Source: Polyodon spathula (Eukaryota > Chordata > Actinopteri > Acipenseriformes > Polyodontidae). From it: 64,000 nt of DNA. Where the stretch lies: NCBI RefSeq assembly GCF_017654505.1, contig NC_054553.1, positions 10,933,558 through 10,997,557 on the forward strand, read 5' to 3'. Below the pieces are notes generated by a model. It ran no database searches. It was given only the letters and a program-made list of their open reading frames with translations, and had not been told where the DNA came from. The translations under genes were made by a program, and so were the position numbers. Below are positions 25,341 through 36,753 of the stretch, one piece after another; within the stretch, counting starts at the first letter, position 1, and every line of letters begins with the position of its first letter.

Positions 25341-25484
25341 AATTCCCTTTTAAGTGGAATGACAACCCTGACCAGTCAATCACTAAGCATATATACAAAA
25401 GCTGCCCTATCAGGGCCCTGCTGTGAGAAGGAAGCACCTCCCACCTCCTGCTGAAAAGGGGCATCCTCACAGTAGCATATCGCC
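25341..25484 (+). repeat. left inverted terminal repeat of DIRS-like element
   Basis: The reverse complement matches about 30030-30200. Shared blocks include CTTTTCAGCAGGAGGTGGGA, CTCACAGCAGGGCCCTGATA and GGTTGTCATTC. It lacks a stretch of about 30 bases present in the right copy. Confidence 0.8.
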
Positions 25485-26226
25485 ATGTTCTCTCTTTCAC
25501 CTCACCAGTGGCGGCGGCAGGATTTAATTCCTGGATGGGCCCCAAATTTTCACAGACGGGCCATTTATGACTTAATCACGTAAGCATAATGATGTAATTA
25601 CCAATATGCACACTGAGGACACTCTATACATTTTGACAGTCAAAACGTTTTGCCAGTCGGACATCCGATTTACCACCAACAGGCATAGCAGCACAAATTC
25701 CGTAACGTTAACGAGCTGCAAGTCACTACCACGCATAAAGAAAATGACTTCCCAAAGTGAGCTTAAATTTAAAACGCTCTCATACAGTGACTAAAAGAAG
25801 GTCAGTACTTCCCTTTGAGCTTTAGAAAAGTGTCTGTTATATGGAAACAAAAACAAAACAGGAATAGAGGCATGAGTTGAGCATAACATACAGTACTTCT
25901 CAGCTGCATCAGTCAACTGAATTCTAACTGATAAAATTAAATGTAGGTACTTACATTACTGGCGCATTTGTTGACCGTTGGTTCGTTTTCATTTTACAAA
26001 ATTTGTCAGGACATAGCTAATGTGTAAGACACAAATATAGCTCTGATTTACTGCAAAATTGGTCAAACGTTCTGTGTTATTACCCTTACCCAGGGCAACT
26101 TACAATTGTTACAAGATATCACATTATTTTGTACATACAATTACCTATTTATACAGTATAAATAACTAAACAGCAGCTGCACAGGCTGCTTGTTTGCGTG
26201 CCTTGCAATGAAAGAAAAGTTCCTGT

Positions 26227-27624
26227 ATGTTTGCGTTTAATTTCAACACTACACTATCGAAGACGCAAGATCTTATATCTCAGCCGTCCAATCACCAATC
26301 TCTTTTTTTCATAACCATGACAACGGTACTAAAGTGGGTGGGACAGATATATATTTTTGCACTGACCTCGGCACCGATTGACTCGGCACCGACTGCGCTG
26401 TCCCTCGATGCCGACTGCAACAGCTCGGCACAGAACTGCGCTTCCTCGGTGCTGACCCCGACGGTGATTACTCGGCACGGACTACTGTCACCGATGCCGA
26501 GAGCTTGGCACCGAAGCATACTGCTAGGCACCGACGCCCCCGCGCCATGTCAGTGCTCTCTGCAAGCTCCTCAGCTGGTTTCCATCAGTGTGACCAGTGT
26601 ACAGCCAAGCTCCTGAAGCAGGATGGGCACACACTTGTGTTAGGTGTCTTGGGCCAGACCACGTGGCCAGGGCACTGGCAAGAGACTTGGATTGCTCTCC
26701 CTGCCAACGGTTCTCTAGAAGAACAAAACGCAGAAGGGCAGCCCTCTCCCGAGTGGATTCCCATTCCTCGGGGCAGGGAAGGACGCGATCCATGGTCCAG
26801 GGTCCTTCCGAAAGGCTTCAAGGTTGGACGTGTCCAACCCCACCACTTTGGTCGGGCAGGCCACAGCGGGGGGGGCTCCATACAGCCCCTTCCACATATA
26901 TCTCAGAGGGAGGAGTTCCGGGCCCTGATGCAGCGCGCAGCTGCTGCCACGGATGTTCCCTGGCCTGCGGAACAGGAGGGAAAGGGGAATCGCTTTTTAA
27001 AGCAAAAAGGGCACCCATATAATGCCCTTCTTCTTTGTGAGGACTTTTTGGAGCTGGTTCGCTCTTCATGGAATCACCCTGCGTCTGCTCCCTCTGGCTC
27101 CGGAACAGTCCCTGCTGCACACCGCCGGAGCCCAAGAAGCTAGCCTGGGCACATTCCCTCCCATCGGGGACACGGTCACTGTGCTGGTGCAAGAGTCCAC
27201 CTTCACCAGAGGGGATAAAGACCCTACCTGCCCGTCCAAGCCATGCAGGACAATTGACACCATGCTAAAGAAGACATATGCTTCAGCGGTGTTGTCGATA
27301 AGAGCGGCAAACGCCATGTCCATCTTGGTGCTCTACCAGTCACAGCTAGTGGCAAGACTGCAGGAGCGGGCAACAGAGACAAACGCGGGGGAGCTTCAGG
27401 CGGTGATGGGTGCAATGACTGACCTGATGGGGGAGCTAGGTGAGGCATCAGGGAGGTCTCTGGCAGCACTGGTGGCCGCTCCCCGACATCTTTGTCTGAC
27501 TCAAGCCAAGGTGGTAGAGACAGAGAAGGTTGCGTTGCTTGATGCCCCTATAACACCGGAGCAGACATTCAGAGTGACTGTTGATGTGCTGCCTATCGCC
27601 AACGCCCTAGGCAGATGGTCCTGA
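26227..27624 (+). pseudogene. gag-like region of DIRS-like element
   Basis: A cysteine-rich segment is split across two frames: HQCDQC near 26583 in one, then CVRCLGPDHVARAL and CSPCQRFSRRTKRRR in another. This resembles the zinc-knuckle-like segment of DIRS gag. The open frame at 27022-27624 continues the capsid-like part (DTMLKKTYASAVLSIRAANA, then KVALLDAPITPEQTF). The start of this region, 26340-26540, is rich in imperfect CGGCACCGA repeats. At least one frameshift lies near 26640. Confidence 0.7.
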
Positions 27625-28900
27625 ACACCAGCCTCCACCCCAGACCAAACAAGCAGGCAGAGGAAAAGCTGGCTGCAAGGGACCACCGCCGGCCAGGGGT
27701 AACCGGTTCTCCGGCTGGAGACCGAGGCCTGGGCCTAAAAAAGATGTGTCCTCTCCGAAGCCCAAGTGAGACCGCCCCTGAGGGGCCCCGGCTGCCACCT
27801 TTCCCCCTCACAACCGGACTGACCACTGGACACGACCCATGGCAAGGATGCCCCCAGGACTCCTGGGTGCTAACGACTATGAGATACGGTTACGCTCTGC
27901 AATTCCGCTTAGGCCCACCACCCTTCAAGAGTGTGCTCCTTAGCACCGTTGAACCAGCATGCACAAATCTCCTTCAACAGGAGATCATCAATCTTCAACA
28001 GAAGCACACTGTGTGCTTGGTAAAGCCAAGCAATGTCCTCAGTGGGTTCTACTTCAGGTACTTCCTGGTGCCCAAGAGGGACGGTGGTTTCCGACCTATT
28101 CTGGACCTCACGGTCCTCAACATGTTCCTCAAACAAAGGAAGTTCAACATGTTGACTGCACAGCGTATCCTCCAGTCCGTCCAGCCGGGCGACTGGTTCA
28201 CATCGATCAACCTGCAAGACGCCTACTTCCATGTTCCGATCCATCCCGCGCACAGAAAATATCTGCGCTTCGCCTTTCAAGGCAACACGTACAAATTCTG
28301 CATGCTACCATTTGGCCTCTCGCTGGCGCCCCGCACATTTTTCAAGTGCATGGATGCAGCACTGGCTGCTGGGACTGATGGCAGCCGCCTCATGAATCCT
28401 TCCCCTAGGGCTGCTGAGAATGCGCCCGCTTCAAGCCTGGGTGAATATGCTCAAGGTGCACCCGGTACGCGATCGATAACGGCTGGTGCGAGTGTCCAGA
28501 CAATGCTGGAAGACATTGGAGTGGTGGCTCTGCCCCGGCAATCTGCAGCCTGGGCGGAAGGGAAGGGAAGGGACCTTGGCAGCAGGTGCATATAAATGCC
28601 CAAGAACTACAAGCAGTAGCCCTGGCATTATCTAATTTTCACTAGCAGTTGGCACACAAACACGTGCTGGTCTGGACAGACAACATGACAATGGTAGCCT
28701 GGTTTGTTCACCTCTCCATATGTTGGTGGGCCAACCGTGGCAGCTCCCACTCCGCACGGACCTCCTGAGCCAAGCAGAGGGGTTATTATGGCAACTCTGG
28801 GTCTGGCCATTGAACGGAGCTGTCTATCCAGACAAGGTTTGCCAGATGCAGTGGTAGAGACACTACAGTCTGCTAGGGCACCTAGCACTAGAGCCTAGTA
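27615..28900 (+). pseudogene. reverse transcriptase and RNase H remnant of DIRS-like element
   Basis: The open frame to 28595 shows RT motifs: FLVPKRDGGFRPILDLTVLN, SINLQDAYFHVPIHPAHRKY with the first catalytic Asp, and LPFGLSLAPRTFF. The YxDD catalytic motif that should follow is missing. The sequence jumps near 28370 to a downstream part in another frame (LGLLRMRPLQAW). An RNase H-like segment follows at about 28595-28720 (ELQAVALALSNF, then VLVWTDNMTMVAW). The missing motif and the stops mean no active enzyme. Confidence 0.8.
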
Positions 28901-28955
28901 TTCATATAAATGAAATGTTTTCCAAGACTGGTGCATTGCTGAGGGTCACGATCCT

Positions 28956-29866
28956 GTGACCTGCCCTATTCGGGCAATTCTAACCTACTTACAACACCTG
29001 TTTGATGCAGGAAAATCTGCATCTACTCTGAAGGTCTACTTGGCAGCAATATCGATGTGCCACGATAAAATTGACTCTGTGTCTGCTGTGGCACACTTCC
29101 TGGCAGTGCAATTTCTTAAAGGATCCCAGAGGCTCCATCCTCCGATGAAAAGCATGGCCCCTAAGTGGGATCTGGAGCTGGTGCTGGGGGTCCTTACAGG
29201 TTTCCCTCAAAGTGGTGTTTTTATTAGCCAATACGTCTGCCAGAAGAGTAAGTGAGCTTCATGTGCTGTCCATCAATGACACATGTATGGCTTTCACTGG
29301 TAATGACTCGCGGGTAACATTAAGAACTAACCCAGCCTTTTTGCCAAAGGTGGTCTCCTCATTCCATATTAACCAACCAGTGGTTTTGGAAGCTTTCAGA
29401 CCGCCTCTGCATGAGTCAGGGGAGGACCGTAGAAGCACACGCTTTGCCCGGTCCAGGCTCTGCGCTGTTACCTGGATAGGACAGCGTCCTGGAGACAGTT
29501 CAACCAGCTGTTTGTTTGCTGTGGGTCCGCTCAAGAGGTCAAGCCCTGTCGAAGCAGCGTCTAGTGCACTGGGTGGCAGATGCCATATGCTTGGCGTATG
29601 AACAGACAGACTCCACCACGCCAGGGGACATTACAGCCCATTCTACCAGGCGCCAAGTGACTTCCTGGGCTCTCTTTCATGGCGCCTCCTTGGATGAGCT
29701 TTGCAATGCTGCTACATGGACAGGTAGTCAGACATTTGCGCGTTTTTACTGCCTTGATATTGCAAACGGAGCGATGCCCTCTCTTTCTCTAGGGTGTTGC
29801 AGGCGGCATGCCCTTAGGCGTCATGAGGGCTCTGAGGCTATCGCCGTGTGGCTGTACTGTTGGTAA
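28956..29866 (+). pseudogene. tyrosine recombinase remnant of DIRS-like element
   Basis: Three overlapping frames carry parts of one protein. 28956-29255 has the N-terminal core-binding part (STLKVYLAAISMCHDK, LKGSQRLHPP). 29212-29601 has SARRVSELHVLS with the first catalytic Arg. 29516-29866 has AHSTRRQVTSWA and ARFYCLD, matching the HxxR and Tyr positions. Two frameshifts separate them, so the enzyme cannot be made. Confidence 0.83.
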
Positions 29867-29941
29867 TCTGGAGCCACGACAGCTTTGGTACAGCTTCCCA
29901 TTCGGTAATGGTTGTCATTCCACTTGAAAGGGAATGTTAGG

Positions 29942-30208
29942 TTATTACCATAACCTGGTTCCCTGAAAAGAATGACAACCATTACCCTTCGAGGTCAAGA
30001 CCTCAGCTGACTTTCGATTTCGAAAATTGTGATATGCTACTGTGAGGACGACCCTTTTCAGCAGGAGGTGGGAGGGACTTACTCCTCACAGCAGGGCCCT
30101 GATAGGGCAGATTTTTTATATATGCTCAGTGATTAACGGGTCGGAGAGGCTCTTCCCATTCGGTAAGGGTTGTCATTCTTTTCAGGGAACCAGGGTTATG
30201 GTAATAAC
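29942..30208. repeat. right terminal region with 46-bp inverted repeats
   Basis: GTTATTACCATAACCTGGTT (from 29943) is repeated in inverted form ending at 30208 (AACCAGGGTTATGGTAATAAC). The arms flank about 170 bp that contain the right inverted terminal repeat. This could fold into a long hairpin, as the terminal and internal complementary regions of DIRS elements do. Confidence 0.75.
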
Positions 30209-30210
30209 TT

Positions 30211-30495
30211 AACGGTCGCTGGTCTTGGTTGGGGATCCCAGAGAAAGCTCCCTTGGGTTAGGGAGACAAAATCTGCAGAGACTATTTCTGGTGAGCTGAA
30301 GCGGACATCTGCAGGGTTGGCCTTTATCCTCTGGAGGGTGGGAGCTCTCTGACATCGACTCTCTAGTTCCTGGGTGGGAAAGAGGAAATTTGCTTAGTCT
30401 CTTCATCTGTGTGGGAAATTGCTGTGGTGAAGGAACGTAATTGGACATTCTAAATTGGGGAGGAAATTGGGGGCAAAATAATTGGGCAATATTAT
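30211..30495 (+). repeat. SINE 3' fragment
   Basis: The tail GAACGTAATTGGACATTCTA then TTGGGGAGGAAATTGGGGG matches the tail at 13270-13325 and the minus-strand tail of the SINE at 1667. The preceding segment is likely its body, adjoining the DIRS end. No target duplication identified. Confidence 0.5.
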
Positions 30496-30499
30496 TGAA

Positions 30500-33482
30500 A
30501 ACAAGCAAAAAAGCATTTGGATCGTCTCAAGTTATACTTGAACCAGTAAAGATATTTCAAATACAAGTATACAGAATATGCTGCTGTCTCTTTCTACCTG
30601 CACTGTACTTTCACTCTAGATGCATTTCGACCATGTGACTGACAGCACAGGAAGTTATGTATTATGATAACATAAAACATGCATTTCCGCTATTCTATTA
30701 GACCACGGAAAACTAGGCTGTCAAGGAAAGGTTTCATGAGGGATAGTGAGATGAAGTCACAAGCCATTTCTATGTTCTTTTCAGTCAAATAAAAAAAAAA
30801 ACAGAAGCTTGCATCTAGCTGAGAGTTGTGTGTTGAAAGTCTGTCACATTACGAATGATACATTTGACATAAAGAATCATTGCACCAAAGACCATCTGTC
30901 ACTGTAAATCTGAGGGCCCCTTGGCATTCAGAGATACAGAGTGGGGGGTATTGCCTAACCCTTTTGAAATTTACCCCAAGACTTTCCTTTCATTCCCTCC
31001 AGATAATGAGGTAAGGATGTGGTTGCAGCAGTATGGTTCCCTGGTTTAGTCCCCCAGTGTGTGTGGGCAACTATTGACTGAATTATTTCATTGAGGATAC
31101 TGTGGGAAACATAATTTACTTTATACAACCCCCCACAGATTGCACAGAAAGCTAAAGACCGTCTGCAGGCAAGTTTACTCATTCTCAAGAAACGCTATTA
31201 AAACAAAACCCCTGGACTGCAAATTGCTGTCCGTTTCAAATTATATCAATAGGAAGTGGAGGAACCATTTAACTTCACAGGAATCAAAGGTCCTGCAAAG
31301 AATGGTAGAGTACAAGAAACAAAATAATTATTTAACTAATAAAGATATTTTGTGGAAAATGAAGTCTGCGTGCAAAATGATATATATTTATTCATTTGAT
31401 TTTTTTGGTGCTGATGAAAGCCATCACCAAGCTTTAGCACACTGTCATTTTTAGAAAGATTACTGTAATCTTAGAAGAAAAAATAAATAAATCAATGTAG
31501 CCAATATACTTATTGCCAACAGTCATGCTAAGCACTTCTATAAAATACTATAGGAAATTAAATGCTTAAGTATAAAAACAAAACATTTGATACTGCTTTT
31601 GATTTTATTATCTGTGTATCAAACAGCAGAATCAGCATTTGTTTATGTCAGGTATAGGAAAGTACAAAGGATAAAACCAAAATACATCTTTAAGCTAAAA
31701 AAAACACATGCTGCAGTAGTATTTTGCAGATATAGTCTTGATTTATACCCATTGGCGCACAGCTATATTGTTTTACCTTCAGACAGGGAAGAAAGTGCTT
31801 TAGTTCATTGACGGTACCTTAGGGAACACACCTTTAGTCCTTTTTACCAAACTAGGTGTCAGTGTGAATCTTTGTAGCCCCAAAGCCTAGTGTGCATGGT
31901 GAGTATGTTGCTGTACACTAAGCGGTTGTGTTTATGAGTGTTGGAAGTGTTCAAACTACATGTCTGGAAGCTGCATTCCTTACAGTATTCCAGCACCTTT
32001 CGACAACATTTAAAAGCAAGCGGGAGTAACTGTTACACTGATAATGGAGAGGTGTCTAGCAAGGTCGTTACTATGTACAGTATAAGACGCTCTTTGCAGG
32101 TATCAGTCTGGTATCTGTCTGGTTATGCACGGACAGTTTGTTTTATATTAGCCCACACCACAATAAAAAGCACAGCTATGTTCATGATTCAGTTTCACTG
32201 GAATGGAGCAGAATTCCGGTCGAGTAGGAGTAATGGGCATTGCCTGGGGTAATTAAGGAATTACAGAGGAAGAGAAACAGACTGAAATAATGGAATTAGG
32301 TGGAAAGTTCAAGCTAGCTACTGTACAACAGTAAGTGATGTTTGGAGGGGTGGTTTTGGGAAACATTATGTTGTGCTTCCAAGTCCAACCTCTATTGAAT
32401 AAATGGTTAACATTTGGGTTACTTTGTAGAATGTGACTTGCCACTGGACTTAAATATGAATTATAAATTAATCAGTTTTGGTGTTATTATTGCTACTTAA
32501 TGTCATTCCTGTTAATATCATCTTCAGAATTCTTTAATGTGGGTATTTATGTGTTGTACCCAGTATAGTATATTTTATTGATTATTACAGTACATGATTG
32601 TAATTGATGCATTATCCAGGACTCTAAATTTAAGGGCTTTTATAAGTATCCTATTGACCTCAGTGTCCAGCTTAGGCTGTTTGATTTATCCAGAAGACCT
32701 GGGCAATTGTAGCTAAGTCGCTCTCTCAGTAAGTTTTTATCATTTTTAAAAGGAGGTCCACACTCCTTCCTTGCCCTTATATTGGACGTCTAAGATGGTG
32801 GTTAATGAAAAGTCAAGAAGTAACTGTCTGGAATTAGAATATCTTAAAGACCAAGGTAGCTTTGAAATCATCTAAAGGTATCTTTTATTATGTTAGTGGC
32901 TATTAGTTACCTTGAACTAACTGGCTTCCATGCACCTCAAGCCTTCTAAAAGAGACAAGAAAACCTCATTGAAATATGTTAAAGTGGAAGGTCCAACAGG
33001 ATCTGGCATTTGGTCAAGACCAGAGCGGTAGGATGAGAGTGCAGCTGTAATTAAAGGGGCTTACTAATATCTGTTACAGGTTCTATGCATCTTGTCAATG
33101 TGCTTAGAAGAAGCAAGTCAAGTGACCTCCATGGGTTCCCCCCCCATGTGCTTTTATACAGAGTCAAATTGATCTTTGTGTTCTTTTGGCTAACAACCAA
33201 ACATAGCATTTTTAAACATCAACTATGCATGGTGGTGAGTCCTACTGCACTAGAATGAGCAGGCATGCATTGTAAAGCCTTGTTTTCATCTGCAACTGAA
33301 CTTGGCAACTTGTTTCCATTGACAGTAGAGCAATAATGATGCAATTTGAATACCCTCCTCTAATGCTATTTTCTAGCAAGATGACATGAAAAGCATGTTC
33401 ATGTAAAGTTTGACTCGCACTGTTGAAGTGTGTTCTGATTTTCATGTAACTAAAAGTAACTGCTATTTTTTTTAACATTAAT
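30500..33482. other. intergenic DNA, no gene seen
   Basis: AT-rich with scattered short open frames. The longest (31140-31454) shows no recognisable domain, no splice context and no compositional support. I see no RNA gene or repeat with clear ends. Confidence 0.5.
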
Positions 33483-33496
33483 TGTAATCCATTTGC

Positions 33497-33832
33497 GGGC
33501 GGCACGGTGGCACGGTTAGCGCTGCTGCCTCACAGCGCCTTGGTCCTAGGTTCGATTCCAGCCTAGGGGTCTGTCTGTGTGGAGTTTGCATGTTCTCCCT
33601 GTGTTCACATGAGTTTTCTCCGGGTACTCCGGTTTCCTTCCACAGTCCGAAACATGCTGTTCAGGTTGATTGGTCACTCTAAATTGCACTGTGTTTGTGA
33701 TACCCTGCGATGGACTGGCATCTCATCCAGGGTGTAGTCCTGCCTTGCGCCCTGTGTCTGATGGGTTAGGCTCCAGCTCACCGCAACCCTGTAAAGGATT
33801 AAGCGGTTAATGATAACAGATGGATGGATGGG
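33497..33832 (+). repeat. tRNA-headed SINE with 14-bp target duplication
   Basis: A 336-bp element is flanked by the perfect direct repeat TGTAATCCATTTGC at 33483-33496 and 33833-33846. It begins GGGCGGCACGGTGGCACGGT and has a B-box-like GGTTCGATTCC. The body includes GTGTGGAGTTTGCATGTTCT and CTGCGATGGACTGGCATCTC. It ends in ATGGATGGATGG. This sequence type is widespread in fish genomes. Confidence 0.9.
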
Positions 33833-34710
33833 TGTAATCCATTTGCAAATCTGAAAAAAGGAACCTTTAGTTATTGAAAAATGTAATCAGATTACAATGT
33901 GTTACTCCACAACATGGTACAGATAGGGACATTAGTCGGTGAACTTAACTTCCATATTGGTGAAAGCAATCTGAGACAGAAAATGTAATTGCTGACTGTG
34001 CACACCTGCTGCTAATTGCTGGTAAGCATGCCTAGCGTCCCACCTAAACCCACAGCATAAATGGAATAATAGCGTTTGTTGATGACTCTTCTTGTGTGAT
34101 TTGTGTCAGTTAGGAAACTGTAATTATTTCTGCTTCAGATTAACGTAGCAATTTCTCGGAGACGAGAGATTTTAGTTCTGAGGCCCTTCAGAGTAAGAAT
34201 CAAGGTACCCTGCAGAAATTGTTGTGGTCCCTTACACAAGGCCTGCAATATATTTAGAAACACATTTTGTTAATAAGAAGATGTATCTCATTGTGTTGCC
34301 TTTTTTGAATAGACATTTCTTCTCTGGCACTCTCCTTTCATTATCACTGAATGGCTGCAGAGTATAATTGAGCTTTCTCATTGGCTCAGACAATTTCTGA
34401 CATTGAAATTACATCTTTGTAAGCTTTGAGGAATTTTAATAGAAATAAAAATGTGTATTTATATTTAAAAAGAAAAATGAGACAGTTAAAGAGTAAAGTA
34501 TGTTCCAAAGATCTTTTTAAAATGGCTGCTCTAGTGCACTGATAGTGTAAGGATTATTGCCCACATTGTTAAAATGATAACACAGCAATAACGATCCATG
34601 ATGTGGTACGGAACAGAAATGCCAGAGCACTTGTTGTTATGTTTTTTTTTTTTTTTTTAATTGCTCTTCCTGCAGTGATTTAGAGGACAGATCTCAAACC
34701 CCAGTGTACT

Positions 34711-34880
34711 ATAGAGACAATTTTGAAAAGAGCTTTGAAACAGACTTTAAAGTTATAAGTGTAAAACGTTGTCAAGATGTTAACAATGAAAAGAGAAATT
34801 ACAGGTACATTATTTAAACAGTTGTAGCAACACATGGGGATATATAATACAATATTTTTCGGAACCCCGCTACTCTTTAA
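34711..34880. repeat. duplicated segment, copy 1
   Basis: Closely similar to 38434-38613: ATAGAG, TTTTGAAAAGAG, TTTGAAAC, GACTTTAAAG, TTATTTAAACAGTTGTAG and the following bases, in the same orientation. The minus-strand frame also matches (YNCLNNVPV, ILTTFYTY). Either a dispersed repeat or a local duplication. Confidence 0.75.
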
Positions 34881-36595
34881 GGTTTCCATAATCATTTCTT
34901 TGTGAAAATTCAAGGTACATCTTTAATATGAATGTATCTTAAATGTTTGTTTTTATATTAAGATGTAATTCCCTGTCACACACTCAATGTTTTAACCTGC
35001 ATTTACTTTATCAGAAAGTAGCTCTTACTTACAGTCTGTTTACTCTGAGTGCCTAATTACTTTACCCACATTTTTCTAAAAAAATTTGGAATCTTCAATT
35101 AGGTTTCCTCGCCACAGCTACTCCTATTAACAGTTCAGGTGAACTGAAGGTCTGTGAACGTATGACAGTCCCACAGCCAAGCCAATCACTTCTATACACC
35201 TGGGACAAAGACCAGCCCTGCAGGGGGCGCTCACGGCGATCCTAGTCCCAGACAAGAAAATAGACTTATATAGGCCTGGCCAATAGGAGCTTTTACTCCT
35301 TAACCAGTGGGAGCACCAGAGCCAATGCAATGCTCTATGCAAAATCCCCAGTGAAGACTGGCAACTTTGCACAGCCAGAAAGTAAACCTGCATTGCCCTG
35401 ACTGTATGACTCACCCTGCACACCACCCATCCGTGTCTTCACCAGCTGAGCCATTCAGAGAACCACTACTTCATTTACAGTGAAAAAAAAAAAGTGCTCA
35501 TATCACTTTTTAAAAACTATTTGAGATTGTTTTTAGGATTAAGTAGCAGTTCCAGCCTGTTTTCCATTCATACCTGATTCATTCTAATGTTGATATAACT
35601 TTGCTATTGGACACATTCACTCCAGTGGTCTAACAGCAGTTGTACCATGTAACCTAAAGCACACGAAGCAATAAAACAATGACATATCACTCACTGTATT
35701 TGAAAAACATACATATCAAAGGAAAAACAGCAAGCCAAGAACCAAAAGATATTTGATACAACACATGACCAGCGATAATGCTGCTATAATGTTAAGCCTT
35801 GGTTGTTATCCATTTAATTATTTATTTTACTGCTGTTGATATGGTCTTCATTTCTTCAAACTGTGGTTTAAGCTGTATGGTTTCCAAACTTATCTTGTCT
35901 GCTTTTTTTATGAAGTATAAAATAATGTAATCCTTCTTTCTGGTAATCCTGGTAATCTTAAAAATAATAATAAACAATAAGTCCTGCTGTGGCACGCTTG
36001 CTGTGTAACATCTATTTAACTTTGCTGCTGTAACAATCGCAAAACCTACATAGGAATACAATCAATGAAGAGTCTTGTTATATTTTTATAACAAGGTTTA
36101 CAGCTGTACACTGGCAGAAAGCCGTTCTGCAGCCAGCCTTGCTGAAGCCAAGTAAATTAACAAGTGGTAATGTTTAGCATATAGTTTTAAACAAAAGTAC
36201 ATCAAGTTAAAGAGGTTCCAACTATGGTTTTAAAAACATGTTCTTACTTCTTATTGGGCTCTATTCACAAAAACCTTAAGAGGCTTCTCATTCAAACACT
36301 AGTATGTAAAAAAAAAAAAAACTAAATGGTTTCTTTATTTTTGCTGATACCATTTTTCTCAAAAACACCTATAGATCTGTTGGTTTTAATGTAACCTTTG
36401 AAATCTAGTAGGTATAACAATTTATTTCCCCCCAAAATGCCTTTTTTCATTACAAATTTGCAGCACAACTCTTTTGAATGTTGATATCACTTGCTGTCGA
36501 ACAAATTCACTCCAGTGGTCCAACTGCAATCTGACTTTAAATACAGCACCATGAATTTCTGTGTACATGTACATAGAATTATTTTAAGGAAACGC

Positions 36596-36753
36596 CATAG
36601 TTGGATTTTATTGATCATTTTACAGTACGGGAGAATCACCCAAATTACAACAATCATCTAATTTTTGATACAATCCTCGAGTAAGCACAGATAGGCGGTT
36701 GATGCTATGGAGGGTGATTCTCCAGTGCTGTAACATGATAAAATCTAGCTATG
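36596..36753. mobile_element. 158-bp MITE-like inverted-repeat element
   Basis: The left arm CATAGTTGGATTTTATTGAT to GAGAATCACCC (36596-36641) is matched in inverted form by 36712-36753. About 70 bp lie between the arms. No open frame. Target duplication not identified, so the family is unassigned. Confidence 0.7.

Larger units (their letters stand above)
25341..30210 (+). mobile_element. degenerate DIRS-like (tyrosine recombinase) retrotransposon
   Basis: Gag-like, reverse transcriptase, RNase H-like and tyrosine-recombinase remnants lie in that order on the plus strand. They sit between inverted terminal repeats (about 25341-25484 and 30030-30200), which share the block from ATATGCTACTGTGAGGA to the AGGGCCCTGATAGGGCAG region. 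Inverted rather than long direct terminal repeats and a recombinase in place of a DDE integrase define the DIRS class. Many frameshifts and stops make it inactive. The interval 25485-26220 does not resemble DIRS coding sequence and may be a later insertion. Confidence 0.85.

Noticed and set aside
26505..27143. 212-residue open frame as a host gene
   Set aside because: It is a frameshifted piece of the DIRS gag-like region.
31140..31454. 104-residue open frame
   Set aside because: AT-rich composition, no motif and no neighbouring exon.
33497..33570. A tRNA gene suggested by GGTTCGATTCC
   Set aside because: Part of a 336-bp SINE with target duplications.
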